A DNA stretch of 64,000 bases from Xanthostigma xanthostigma (Eukaryota; Arthropoda; Insecta; Raphidioptera; Raphidiidae): positions 4,504,001 through 4,568,000 of the forward strand of contig OY754466.1 of assembly GCA_963575645.1 (NCBI GenBank), written 5' to 3'. Position numbers and translations under genes: made by a program. Below, in pieces: positions 45,275-55,813 of this stretch. The notes under the pieces were generated by a model. That model was not told the DNA's origin. It was given only the letters and a program-made list of their open reading frames with translations, and searched no databases. Positions within the stretch are counted from its first letter, which is position 1. Each line of letters begins with the position of its first letter.

Positions 45275-46194
45275 AGTAGATAATATTTTCCATATTTACT
45301 GTAAGGAAATAATGTACCTAAAAGCCGTCACTGCTTTGAAATGCCGGGCTTTGGGCAACAGTCCATATAGGCTTTATGATTATCCCGACCATTGACTGAG
45401 TCGAAACGCTTCTTTACATTTCGCATCGAGATTATGTCTTTTATACTTTCAAGCACCTGCAAACTCCCCAGTGGGAGCTTAAAGCCTGTACATCAAGTGA
45501 CATAAAAGTGCATTAAGCTAAGCTTAGATTTATATATTTATATTAAGTCAAGCTTGCGATTTATATCAAAGGTGTATACATCCAAAAAGTAATTAAAGCC
45601 GCTACAAAATAATTCAGCACCTTAATAAAAGATTCCATTAAACAGTGTGAAGACAAAGTCAAGTGTGATGAAACCTTCGACGCTGTTCAGTTTGGAAAAA
45701 ATTCACGTGACGCGCTTACACGCCATATTCTTTTTTTGCACTGCCCCCTACAAAATAGCTTATTTACATGTCTATATATAGGCTGTGTGCACGAAGCCTA
45801 CTAGCGCCGCTAGTGGGTAATAGAGAATTATTGAACTCACTTTTTATGGAAATCGCGACATGGTGATAAATCAAAAATTTTAGTTGGCCATGATGTGTCA
45901 AAAAAATGTAGTAAGGAAATCTGATGTTAATTTGTTTACACTGACAGCGGAACGTCAAATTAGGGCGCCAATGGTCTTAATTTTACTTAAATTGTCACCA
46001 GCGCAACAGCCTGGAACACAACGAGCATTTCCAGATCGCTTAGTTTTCCTATGTTTTCTTTGTAATTAAAAAACTTAATAAAATTATAACTATTTTCACT
46101 TTTAATAAACATTGCTCACTGACATACGGAAAATTTGAGCTTGAAGTTTCCCCTAGTACTCACCACAAACGCTCGTACCGAAAAATTTGTTGTT
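45275..46194. other. No supported gene
   Basis: Short antisense ORFs around 45764-46069 lack motifs. CCCCCTACAAAATAGCTT at about 45744 resembles 7227-7245, so decayed repeat DNA is likely. Confidence 0.4.
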
Positions 46195-46445
46195 CCGCCT
46201 CCCTGCACATAGCCCATAGCAGTAGTAAAATGACCCATGACACACTTGTACTTAACAAAGACATGCATTCTTAGCAATATCCAATAGTAATTTTCAAAAG
46301 CGACCTGTCAGTTACCATTTAATTCTATAAGACGAACAAAGATAGAAAAGCAACACAAAGCGGGCACAGTTTTTCCAAATACAAGTGACTACACACTTAG
46401 CTGTCAAATATATATTTATTATGTGTGAAAAACAGCTATTTTATA
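46195..46445 (+). repeat. Dispersed repeat, near-empty site for 7307 MITE
   Basis: Collinear with the two flanks of the pogo-like MITE in 7180-8021 (AGTAGTAAAAT, ACATGCA, ATTTTCAAAAG, GTGAAAAACAGCTA), without the insertion. Confidence 0.6.
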
Positions 46446-46458
46446 GTAATAAATATAT

Positions 46459-46708
46459 TCAATAATTAAAATTATCGACAAATTTTTCAGACAAATATAT
46501 TAACAAAAAATAATAATTAATACATTAACGTTTTGGTCCGGATTTGGATCTTCTTCCGAAATATGTAATCTAAAAAAATATAAAAAAAATTAGTATCTAC
46601 TTATTTTACAATAGAATTAGGATTGAATTTTTTAAATAATTTTTGAAAATTAAGAAAAATTAATTTTATTTATTGAAGAATTCTAATCAGACGTTAATCA
46701 AAGATTTG
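46459..46708 (+). mobile_element. PLE-type short hairpin element, copy 5
   Basis: The left arm carries TCGACAAATTTTTCAGACAAATATATTAAC and the inverted CGTTTTGGTCCGGATTTGGATCTTCTTC block. The right end has TTTTATTTATTGAAGAATTC and the tail CAGACGTTAATCAAAGATTTG. Flanks AGTAATAAATATAT and AGTAACAAATATAT form a 14-bp duplication with one mismatch. Confidence 0.78.
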
Positions 46709-46997
46709 AGTAACAAATATATATTGACGTTGGAACGTAGAATGAATGAAGTGAAAGCACTAATTGGTTAGTTTTCGAATCACGTCACTTTCTCTGTCCT
46801 AACTTGACGTAGGTACTCCAAAGTTATATTGGCCCAAATCCCACCGGGCACCATGAGTCATATTGAGAACTCTCCACCAGCTCTCATAAAATGTAATTGT
46901 AAAAGCGTTTTTATTATTATTAATCTAAATTAAGTATTATTTTCTTTTTTTAGTACCAAGACTCACCTCTTTTGTTTCGAAAACATGCCATAATATG

Positions 46998-47147
46998 TAT
47001 ATGTCGCCGGGATATTGTCAAACCCGTGATATTATAATTTCACTTAGTGAAATTACAATATCACGACTCTTTGTCAATCGTGATATTGTAATTTCACTAG
47101 TGAAATTACAATATCACGGATTTGACAATATCCCGGTGACATATATA
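46998..47147. repeat. Nested palindrome of GTGATATTGTAATTTCACTA units
   Basis: Outer arms ATGTCGCCGGGATATTGTCAAA and complement enclose two inner perfect-type hairpins, each GTGATATTGTAATTTCACTA followed by its complement, separated by ACTCTTTGTCAAT. Total about 150 bases with almost no unpaired sequence. Class unknown. Confidence 0.8.
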
Positions 47148-47702
47148 ATTGAAAAAAAAATACCATAGACACGTTCTCCCACCACCAACACCCGGACCTC
47201 CACCACATACGTTTTTTCTCATTTGTTATGAGCTTGTTTTTATTTTTATTCTTTGTAGATTATATTTATTATAAAGGACACACTGTATTTTGAGTTTATT
47301 TACCGAGGTACTTAGATTATATTATTTATTTTATACCTACTGTGTATATATTTATCTTTTTAATATTTGCATTTTTAATTTATTTCTGTTTAAGATTTAA
47401 AAGTTTCTAGTTTACTGCAGTTTTATGTTCTCATCAAATTCGATTAAATTTTATAACAATGTTGCAATTTTTAACTTCTACGTAACGCGGACATATAACA
47501 GTTAAGTTAATGTTTAATTTGCTACAATGTCATCAGCATTTACTCAAATACATGATGTCAAGGTTCATAAAATTTTACTATTTGTTATTCACATGTTTTT
47601 CTATGTAAATATTGGCCGTTCATAAGTTTCATTAAATTCTGAACGTTTACATTCATCTCAATAAGTTTAGTTCCCTTTTCATGACCTATATATTTTTCAA
47701 TA

Positions 47703-48297
47703 TTATATATATTAATACGCTAAGGTTAAAGATGTTTGCCTCCCTTTTTAGAAAAAACCTCACAATTTCTCCACATAAATTATATATCAATTCACAGATA
47801 ATTGCTTGCTCTACTGACATTGACACACACAAAAATTATTATTGCTTTTGTTTTTGTAAATTAATTAAAATACAGCAACGCTGAACAACGTCTGCTATCT
47901 GACGGCTATAATTTTGAAACAACGTCAACACTTCGATCTGTCATCTGACCTTCATATTGTAATACAACAGACACAATACTGCATACTGCCATCAGACGGC
48001 TTTAATTTTGAAACAGCGAGCAGCGCTGAACAACGTCACAGCAATGCTGCGTGATGCCATCTGACGGCTTAGCTCAACGCTTTTGCTACTTGCGCCTCTA
48101 TATGACAATTTTAGTAAAATATTTCTTCGATCTGTCATCTGAGCTTCATATTGAAATACAACAATAAGAAGAACGTTATAAGTAGTGTGCAAAATTAGAA
48201 ACGAATTGAATACCTGCAATCATATTTAAAAAATAATTTTGTAAAGTGATAATTATTATACTTATTTAGTGCGAATAATTCGCACAGGTCACACTAC
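47703..48297 (+). mobile_element. Non-autonomous Helitron, copy 5
   Basis: Plus-strand copy between A (47702) and T (48298). The 5' TC has become TT and the terminal CTAG has become CTAC, both single changes. The hairpin GTGCGAATAATTCGCAC is perfect. Confidence 0.86.
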
Positions 48298-48397
48298 TTT
48301 TCTTTATTTTTTAAACGCGTTTTGTGAATTTCGCAATGGGGCTACTCGCTGAATTGGCGTTACAAACACAGGTGACGTTTTTTCGCGGTCCGTTTAT

Positions 48398-48745
48398 GCA
48401 GTACTAGCCGTTACCCGCGACTTCACACGCGCTTGAGAAGAAACATGGATGCATTCCCATTATTTGTTACTTCTTTCTCAACGTAGACCCTCCTAATAAA
48501 TTTCAAAATGACACCCATGTTGATTTTTAGACTATTTACCTCTTTTTACCCTCTGAAGGGGTTGTTTTTGAAAAATCATGAAACATTTGTTTGTTTATTT
48601 GTTGGCAGGAATAGTCCTGCGCATTAACGAATTGATACATCTATCTTATACGATTTCTTCATGCAAATTTTGAACCCCCGTGACTCCGTTTTAGAGGTTG
48701 AATTTTCAAAAATCCGTTTGGATGTCTACGTCATAATAACTATCT
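48398..48745 (+). repeat. Dispersed repeat, TAGCCGTTACCCGCGACTT head
   Basis: Begins ACTAGCCGTTACCCGCGACTTC. The distal part (CATGCAAATTTTGAA...CCCCGT, GGTTGAATTTTCAAAAATCCGTT) matches 34950-35010. Related heads occur at about 16136 and 62505. Non-coding; class not assigned. Confidence 0.6.
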
Positions 48746-48817
48746 GTAAAAAAGGAACATAATTTTATCAAAAGCTTCACAGCACCATACATTTACTCGA
48801 AGATACATTTTTATTAC

Positions 48818-49218
48818 AACCGAGCGGGGTGGCGTATCGGTGAGAGCACTAGACTCGCATTCGGGAGGTACCGGGTTCGAATCCCGGCGAGGGCAGATGT
48901 GACTGGGACTTTTTCCTGCTGCCTCTCGCCGAGAAACTGTAATTCCTGTACCGGCCATCTTGTTGAGGTTTTCCATGGTTTCCCTCAACAATTCCAGATA
49001 AATATCGAGATGGTTCCTTATTCAAGGCCATTGCCGATTACCTGTCAAATTCCTATACTCAAAATTTGCCTACCTTATCCTAATTTCCTAAAAAAATTCC
49101 TTCATTCGCCCATTGCCATTAATTAAGTTGAAGTTTAAAAATTGCAGAAAATAACGGGAAGTGTGGTAGACCATAGAGTCGAGAAACGAACGTTAAACGC
49201 ATTATTATTATTATTATT
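48818..49218 (+). mobile_element. tRNA-derived SINE, complete, with 13-bp TSD
   Basis: 401 bases. The head (48820-48895) has box A TGGCGTATCGGTGAGAGC and box B GGGTTCGAATCCC. A conserved-looking body follows (GTTTTCCATGGTTTCCCTCA, AAGGCCATTGCC), and the element ends with CGTTAAACGC and an (ATT)n tail. Perfect flanking duplication ACATTTTTATTAC at 48805-48817 and 49219-49231. The body recalls central domains of other insect SINEs (my recollection, not tested). Because the tail is (ATT)n and not poly(A), the neighbouring LINE at 49318 is unlikely to be its partner. Antisense ORFs are shadows. Confidence 0.9.
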
Positions 49219-49566
49219 ACATTTTTATTACTTGAGAATTTGCACCCGGCACAGTCCTAGACGTTAGCTGTGGACATACTTTCAGAATCGCTGCTCTAAA
49301 TATTAACTTTTAAAGGGGAAAAAAAGAGTTCAACCGTTGTACAGTACGGACGTGCTTGTGACTGCAGTGAAGTGAATTACATAACCGATAAATTCCGATA
49401 TCTAAATTGCTATAATAAAATCGTTTAAAATAATATTTTCGTTTCTAATTTTTTTTTTTCTTTATTCTCATCAATTGTGAACCTAACTAAAATAAGTTAA
49501 ACAAATAACCACACAATTTTAAGCCCTAGCTTTCAGCTGGGCTTGAAACAATGCAAGCAAAATATA

Positions 49567-50856
49567 ATGACCAGTAACGAAAATGTAACTAATAATCCAA
49601 CCATATTAAATCAAACCATTAATAATAACCCAATAAAATCTACTCAACAAAACATGTCTTATTCAAGTGCATTAAAAAACCCAATCATAACAAAATATCC
49701 GAAGAAAGACCAGGCAATAATTCTCAACTCAGTAGAAAACATCAAAATAAAAGAATACGTTTTCGCAATCGGTGACATCGTCAAACCAACAAACATAATC
49801 GCAGCCTCAAGAATCTCAAACAACAGAGTATGTATTTACCTCTCAAGTAAAGAACACGTTGACAAATTACTCGAACAACATACCTCAGTATTAATTGATG
49901 AACAACACATCCCAATACGAAGATTAATTACCCCTGCTAAAAAAATCATAATTTCAAACATATCACCTGGCATTCCAAATTATATAGTCGAAGAAGCTCT
50001 GAAAAATCACAATATAAAACCAGTCTCACCAATCTATTCAATGAATATGGGAATTAAGGATGAAATGTACGCACATGTAATTTGTTTCAGAAGATATTTA
50101 TTCGCTGTATTAGACGACAAAACAGACCTTCCAGAATCCATACTATTAAACTATGATGGCGAAGATTTACGCATATTTCTCGCAATAGACATAATAAAAT
50201 GCTTAAACTGCAACCAAGAAGGGCATTATGCTAATAAATGCAACCAACCTCAACCAGATGTGCTACTTGCGGAAATAGAACAATCTCGCAAAAGACCCCT
50301 TCCATCGAGCTCAACAGAAAGGTCAACCAGTGTAAATCAAAATACTCAAGAAGACGAAGAAAACCTTACCCCGGAAACAACTCAAACATACCAAGTGCAA
50401 ACCATCGTCGATGTTCACCCCGCGCCACCTGAAACAGAAGATGAAGAATTACTCACAACAAACATAAAACAAGATACTAATATAATGAAACCACCCAAAA
50501 AGAAGAAGAAAAAGGAAAGAAACCCAAAACTAAAAATAAATGTTGAAGAACTGCTAAAACCCATTAAAAAGCATATGGAAAAAGAACCCCCAATTTATAA
50601 AATAAACTACAACACACTACATTCATTTGTCGAAGAAGCTAAAACTACAGAAAATCTAGTGAAACTTTCACAAAACCACACAGACAATCCAGAAACAATA
50701 ATTACTATCCTTAAAGATCTTTATAGAATGACCGACCCACCGATACTTAAAGGACAAATCACAAGACTAATAAATAAAATGGAAAAACAATTTTTAGATC
50801 TGATAACTACAGAAGAATCCTCACAAACAATGGAAGATTCTCAAATCTCAGAATAA
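49567..50856 (+). CDS. LINE ORF1, gag-like RNA-binding protein
   Basis: I take the first in-frame ATG (49567), giving 429 residues; the open frame extends slightly upstream only with non-ATG codons. Order: a Asn/Thr/Gln-rich start; a region with KKIIISNISPGIPNYIVEEAL and HVICFRRYLFA at about 124-180, which looks like an RRM-type gag fold; then a zinc knuckle CLNCNQEGHYANKC (C-x2-C-x4-H-x4-C, about residues 212-225); then a Pro/Glu/Thr-rich linker; a basic PKKKKKKERNPK stretch near 308-320 that could serve as a nuclear signal; and a helical C-terminus. The family role is to bind element RNA in a ribonucleoprotein. Only one CCHC motif is present, where several LINE gags have two or three. The frame is intact. 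Confidence 0.9.
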   Translation: MTSNENVTNNPTILNQTINNNPIKSTQQNMSYSSALKNPIITKYPKKDQAIILNSVENIKIKEYVFAIGDIVKPTNIIAASRISNNRVCIYLSSKEHVDKLLEQHTSVLIDEQHIPIRRLITPAKKIIISNISPGIPNYIVEEALKNHNIKPVSPIYSMNMGIKDEMYAHVICFRRYLFAVLDDKTDLPESILLNYDGEDLRIFLAIDIIKCLNCNQEGHYANKCNQPQPDVLLAEIEQSRKRPLPSSSTERSTSVNQNTQEDEENLTPETTQTYQVQTIVDVHPAPPETEDEELLTTNIKQDTNIMKPPKKKKKKERNPKLKINVEELLKPIKKHMEKEPPIYKINYNTLHSFVEEAKTTENLVKLSQNHTDNPETIITILKDLYRMTDPPILKGQITRLINKMEKQFLDLITTEESSQTMEDSQISE

Positions 50857-50857
50857 A

Positions 50858-53800
50858 ATGGCTATACTTCAATGGAATATAAATGGAATAAAAACCCATT
50901 ACGAAGAACTTCAACTACTAGCAACCGACCATCAACCCTTAATCTTTGCAATACAAGAATCACATCTTAAACCAGAACAACAATTCAACCTCAAGAACTA
51001 CGACATATACAGGACGGACAGACCAGAAACACAGCACGCCAGTGGCGGGGTCGCAACCTTAGTTCGAAAAGATACTCATTCAGAAAATATTCCCTTAAAC
51101 ACAATTTTTGAAGCAGTAGCAGTAAATATATATATACCACAAAAAATAGCGATATGTAACATTTACATACCACCCAATCTCAACTTTTCATCAGAAGATT
51201 TAGAAGACCTAATAGAACAACTAAATACATCATACATACTTCTCGGTGACTTCAATGCACATAACACAATATGGGGATGCGAAACAACAAACAAAAAAGG
51301 AAATATAATTGAAAATCTGCTCGAACAAAATAATGTCGCCCTACTCAACGACGGACATCCTACACACCTCAGTCCAGCGTCAGGAAAGATGTCAGCAATA
51401 GACTTATCGCTAATTCACCCTAAATTATTTTTAGATTTTTCATGGGAAGTTCTAACAGATCTTCATAGCAGTGACCACTTTCCAATTCTAATAAAGAAGC
51501 ACACCAATAGCAATAATGAAAATTACACTTTCAATGGAATACAATGGAATACAAAGATGGCTAACTGGACAAACTATAACCAACATCTTAAAAATTTTAA
51601 ATACGAATTTAATGCAAACGTAGACATAAACATATCAGTACAAGAGCTTACTACAAAAATATTACACGCAGCCAAACTCGCTATCCCCAAAAAGAAAATA
51701 AGAAAAAAAGTGGTACCATGGTGGAATGAAAACTGTAAAAACATCATAGAAGAAAGAAATAAAGCTATAAATAAATACAAAAAATGTAAAACCATAAACA
51801 ATTTTATACAAATGAAAAAAGTGATAGCTCAAGCGAAAAGGACAATAAAAGAAAGCAAAAAAATATCCTGGGCAAACTACGTGAATACCATAAATTCAAC
51901 AATAACTACACAGGAAATATGGGAGAAAATAAGGAAAGTACGCGGAAAACATACAAACAACAAAATCCCGGCATTAAAAACAAATAACAAACTAGTGATA
52001 ACACAACAAAAAATTGCAAATGTGTTGGGACAACAATACCAAAAATCCTTTAGTAGCTCGAATTACAACGACAAGTTCAAAAAACAAAAAAGCAAACTAG
52101 AGAAAGAAAAACTAAACTTAAATTCCAACAACACAGAAAGCTACAACGTGCCGTTTTCAATCATTGAATTAAATACAGCAATAGACTCTTCAAAAGATTC
52201 AGCTGCAGGACCCGATAATATTCCAAACATCATGCTAAAATACTTACCAATCGAAGCCAAAGAACATTTGCTAAAAATATATAACCATATCTGGACAAAA
52301 CAAGTTTTTCCCACAACATGGTGCGAAGCCCACATAATCCCCATACTAAAACCTAACAAAGATCACCTGAACCCAGAAAATTACAGACCTATCTCACTGT
52401 TAAACTGTCTAAGTAAACTACTCGAGAAAATGATAAACAGAAGACTAATTTGGTACCTAGAACAAAAATCTTTAATCAATTCACACCAAACAGGCTTCAG
52501 AATGAAGCACTCCACAATGGATCCAATTACAAAACTAGTCTCAGAAATTCAACAAGCCTTCATCAGAAAAGAAAAACTAACTGCAATATTTCTCGATATA
52601 AATAAAGCATTCGACAGAACATGGCGAAACAAAATAATATACACTCTCGCAAAATGGAATATTAAAGGTAACATAACACATTTCATAAATAACTTTCTAC
52701 AAAATAGAAAATATAGAGTTCGAACCGGAGACAGCTTATCAGACGAATACATTCAAGAAGCAGGAATCCCACAGGGTTCAGTCTTAAGTACTACACTTTT
52801 CCTCATTGCAATAAACGACATCTTCGATAAAATAAAATATCCAACAAAAGCATGTATGTATGCCGACGACCTAGTAATTTATGCAACACACAAAAGCCTC
52901 GTCTGCACAAAGAAAATCTTACAAACTGCAATAAACAGCCTCGAAAAATGGGAAAATACAAGCGGATACAGCTTCTCACCTCAGAAAACAAAATACGTAG
53001 TATTTACCAAAAGAAATAAAAACAACACACCCCCTATCTTCTACCTTCATGGCCAGAAACTACAACACACCAACATAATCACCTTTTTAGGCATCGTCCT
53101 GGATCATAAATTAACATGGAATCACCACCTAAACAAAATAAAAGACAAATGCAAGAAAGATCTAAATCTGATCAAAGTCTTAAGCCACCAAGAATGGGGA
53201 GGAGAACAAAAAACAATTCTAAAAATTTTCCAAGCGCTAATAGGTTCCAAACTGGACTATGCATCCTTTATCTATGCATCACCAAGGACAAACATACTAA
53301 AACAATTCGACACAATATATAATAATGGTCTACGCGCAGTTTTAGGAGTCTTCAGATCATCCCCTTTGGACAGCATCTACAACCTTTCAGGACTCCTACC
53401 ACCGGAACACAGAAGACAAACACTTGGCCTAAATTATTATTGCTCAATCATTGCAAATAAGAAACACATGAATTATGACATGATGAAATATCCACAACAA
53501 ATTTATGACACAGATAAGTCACCACCCCCCTTAGCGACAACAATAACAACATTGATAAGAAAACTGAACATCACGATACCAGATATAAAACAAGAAACAC
53601 GAAACAACGATCCTCCCTGGCTACTACACCCTCCCGTGATAGATTTCTCGCTCAATCTATACAAAAAAGACGAAACTTCAAATCAATTATATAAAATATA
53701 CTTCAACGAATTAAATGCAAAACATAAAGACTACGTAAAAATATATACTGACGGTTCAAAAACAAATGACAACATAGGATGTGCCTATTACGTAAATAAC

Positions 53801-54553
53801 TACTCAAAAAAAATAAAACTATCAAACTTAAACTCCAACTATACCGCAGAAATGTGTGCGATTAAGTTCTACCTTGAAGAGTACATTAACAATAAAGTAT
53901 CAAAAAATATTATCATATATACAGATTCTATGAGCACCCTCCAAGCATTAAAACAAGTATCCCCGAAGAACCCACATACTCAAGATATACAAGTCCTAAT
54001 AAATAAAATATATAATGCATTCAAAGTCACCGTCAAGTTTGCATGGATCCCATCCCACACCGGAATTTACGGGAACGACATAGCCGACGAACTAGCTAAA
54101 GAAGCCGCCTATACCGGTGAGCCACCACCATCAGAAACCATTACACAAACTGATCTAAAAATGTTCTTCAAACAAATAATAAAAAATGAATGGGCAACAA
54201 AATGGCAACAACTTACAATTAACAAACTGCGACAAATCAAAGATGACATAACAACATGGAACAACCCAATTACACTAAATAGAAAAGACCAAATCATATT
54301 AAACAGACTTCGCATAGGACATACAAGAATAACACACACTTACCTCATGAAAAAAGAAAATCCACCAACATGCGAAATTTGCAATACCCCCCTGACAGTC
54401 CACCATCTTCTAATCGAATGCAAAGAACACTCCGACCACAGAAAACAGCTGAAGATCTCCTGCAACATAAAAGAAGTACTAAACAACAAATCAGAAAACA
54501 TACTAAAAATATTAAATTACCTAAAATTAACAAATATGTATAACAAAATATAA
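50858..54553 (+). CDS. LINE ORF2: endonuclease, reverse transcriptase, RNase H
   Basis: 1231 codons, intact. N-terminal APE-type endonuclease: N7, E34 (IQESH), D131 (GDFNAH) and DH at 206-207 (SSDHFPI). Reverse transcriptase: AAGPDNIP and NYRPISLLN, FLDINKAFD, AGIPQGSVLS, and YADD at 668-671. RNase H: D965 (YTDGSK), E998 (TAEMCA), D1023 (YTDSM) and D1077 (GNDIADELAK), with the HTG motif at 1067-1069. The C-terminus has CEICNTPLTVHHLLIEC from 1172, a CCHC-like motif. All catalytic residues expected for the family are present. The protein nicks target DNA and copies the element RNA in place. The ATG follows the ORF1 stop by one base (TAAAATG), suggesting termination-reinitiation. Minus-strand ORFs here are shadows. 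Confidence 0.95.
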   Translation: MAILQWNINGIKTHYEELQLLATDHQPLIFAIQESHLKPEQQFNLKNYDIYRTDRPETQHASGGVATLVRKDTHSENIPLNTIFEAVAVNIYIPQKIAICNIYIPPNLNFSSEDLEDLIEQLNTSYILLGDFNAHNTIWGCETTNKKGNIIENLLEQNNVALLNDGHPTHLSPASGKMSAIDLSLIHPKLFLDFSWEVLTDLHSSDHFPILIKKHTNSNNENYTFNGIQWNTKMANWTNYNQHLKNFKYEFNANVDINISVQELTTKILHAAKLAIPKKKIRKKVVPWWNENCKNIIEERNKAINKYKKCKTINNFIQMKKVIAQAKRTIKESKKISWANYVNTINSTITTQEIWEKIRKVRGKHTNNKIPALKTNNKLVITQQKIANVLGQQYQKSFSSSNYNDKFKKQKSKLEKEKLNLNSNNTESYNVPFSIIELNTAIDSSKDSAAGPDNIPNIMLKYLPIEAKEHLLKIYNHIWTKQVFPTTWCEAHIIPILKPNKDHLNPENYRPISLLNCLSKLLEKMINRRLIWYLEQKSLINSHQTGFRMKHSTMDPITKLVSEIQQAFIRKEKLTAIFLDINKAFDRTWRNKIIYTLAKWNIKGNITHFINNFLQNRKYRVRTGDSLSDEYIQEAGIPQGSVLSTTLFLIAINDIFDKIKYPTKACMYADDLVIYATHKSLVCTKKILQTAINSLEKWENTSGYSFSPQKTKYVVFTKRNKNNTPPIFYLHGQKLQHTNIITFLGIVLDHKLTWNHHLNKIKDKCKKDLNLIKVLSHQEWGGEQKTILKIFQALIGSKLDYASFIYASPRTNILKQFDTIYNNGLRAVLGVFRSSPLDSIYNLSGLLPPEHRRQTLGLNYYCSIIANKKHMNYDMMKYPQQIYDTDKSPPPLATTITTLIRKLNITIPDIKQETRNNDPPWLLHPPVIDFSLNLYKKDETSNQLYKIYFNELNAKHKDYVKIYTDGSKTNDNIGCAYYVNNYSKKIKLSNLNSNYTAEMCAIKFYLEEYINNKVSKNIIIYTDSMSTLQALKQVSPKNPHTQDIQVLINKIYNAFKVTVKFAWIPSHTGIYGNDIADELAKEAAYTGEPPPSETITQTDLKMFFKQIIKNEWATKWQQLTINKLRQIKDDITTWNNPITLNRKDQIILNRLRIGHTRITHTYLMKKENPPTCEICNTPLTVHHLLIECKEHSDHRKQLKISCNIKEVLNNKSENILKILNYLKLTNMYNKI

Positions 54554-54690
54554 AATACCTGAATATACTTACCTATTGTAAATTATACCGCATACTTACC
54601 TCTAACCATATGTACTTTTTATATTATATTATGTCACTTTTGTAGCGATAATGGCCACAGATGCCAAATCGCATTTTTTTTTTCTCTTGC

Positions 54691-54717
54691 TAATAAAAAA
54701 AAAAAAAAAAAAAAAAA
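54691..54717 (+). terminator. LINE poly(A) signal and tail
   Basis: AATAAA at 54692 runs into an A tract that ends at the target duplication; typical LINE 3' terminus. Confidence 0.85.
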
Positions 54718-54728
54718 CTTTTAAAGGG

Positions 54729-55101
54729 CAATTTCCTCACTGTTTGCACTCGAAAAGATAATAAAAAATCTTCAATCTTGTAAAGAGTACAGAGAGAATT
54801 CGCTCTATATTTTTTACAGACTAGTATAGACACAGTTTACGATCGCAGCGCCTCGATGCGATAAGTGATCTGAACTAATTGGAATGCATGTAACACAGGT
54901 AATATAAACCCGAGACGTATAGCGAACAATATAACGCCGAACAAATTATTTTTATGTATTCGCTGTTTACGACGAGGTACGTCGTTCACCACGTGATTAT
55001 ATCGAAACTGCATATATTAGTATTTCCAAAAGGGCCCTGTACAGGGGCGTGCAGGCAGTAGCGGATTTGCAGTCTTAGCCGCATAGGCCCCAAGCCATGT
55101 A
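54729..55101. other. No supported gene
   Basis: Between the LINE and a hAT MITE; no ORF with motifs and no terminal repeats noticed. Confidence 0.4.
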
Positions 55102-55109
55102 GTAAATAC

Positions 55110-55657
55110 TAGTGATGTGCCGGATCGTTAAAAATGTATATCCTTGGATACGGATCTGAATACGGATTTTTGGTTTCAAGATCCGCGGATACAGATACGG
55201 ATACGGATCTTAACTTTCTTAGAGTACGCGGCGGTAAATATTGCATATCGACCTTTGGAAAGAGACTATCTATTATGGGAAAAAGTTGTTGACCTCTTTA
55301 AGAGTTAACTCTCATAATAGATTGTCTCTTTCCAAAGATCGATGTGCAATATCTCATTATAAAGATAGTTGATTTAGTACCTTTGAGTTATGTACTATTA
55401 GTATGGTACTCACTACGATAAATGTTTGCAATATAAAGGTGCCAAATACGATTTAAAAAAATAAAAAGTAATCTGAATGGATTTTAACAGGTTTTCATTA
55501 TTACCTAATCACCTATATATATATAAAATTTCATCTATGAATTGAAAATTAATAAGGTAAAAGATCCGTAAAAGATCCGCAAAAAACTAACGGATACGGA
55601 TCTTTCTTCTACCTCGGATATCCGCGGATACGGATACGGATATCCGGCACATCACTA
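55110..55657 (-). mobile_element. hAT-like MITE, ATCCGTATCCG family, copy 2
   Basis: Ends TAGTGATGTGCCGGAT and complement, flanked by perfect 8-bp duplications GTAAATAC (55102-55109, 55658-55665). Inverse of 27363-27891, including the internal TGCACATCGATC hairpin. GGATACGGAT repeats fill both ends. No ORF. Confidence 0.88.
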
Positions 55658-55813
55658 GTAAATACCAGTCGCACCTTTCTTTCATAATGAATTCGTAATA
55701 AATTTATTTTATTGCCAACTTTTATCGAAATCGATTCAGAAATTTAGTTAACTATATAGGTAATAGCTGCTAATATTTTCCGAGGTTTCAGGGCTAATTG
55801 CACATTTAATATA

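Larger units (their letters stand above)
49318..54717 (+). mobile_element. Full-length I-group non-LTR retrotransposon
   Basis: About 5.4 kb with a 5' UTR of ~250 bases, two intact ORFs separated by one base, a short 3' UTR, AATAAA at 54692 and a poly(A) tail (54695-54717). An 11-13 bp target duplication (A)(A)CTTTTAAAGGG is seen at 49305-49317 and 54716-54728. The EN-RT-RNase H order with a CCHC ORF1 fits the I/Jockey superfamily; RNase H favours the I-group. Codon use is strongly A-rich on the sense strand, unlike its surroundings. Full length and open frames imply recent insertion. Confidence 0.93.

Noticed and set aside
49543-49566. ORF1 start at 49543
   Set aside because: That codon is TTG; the first in-frame ATG is 49567.
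50991-54533. Multiple minus-strand ORFs across the LINE
   Set aside because: Antisense shadows of ORF2 arising from its A-rich codon use.
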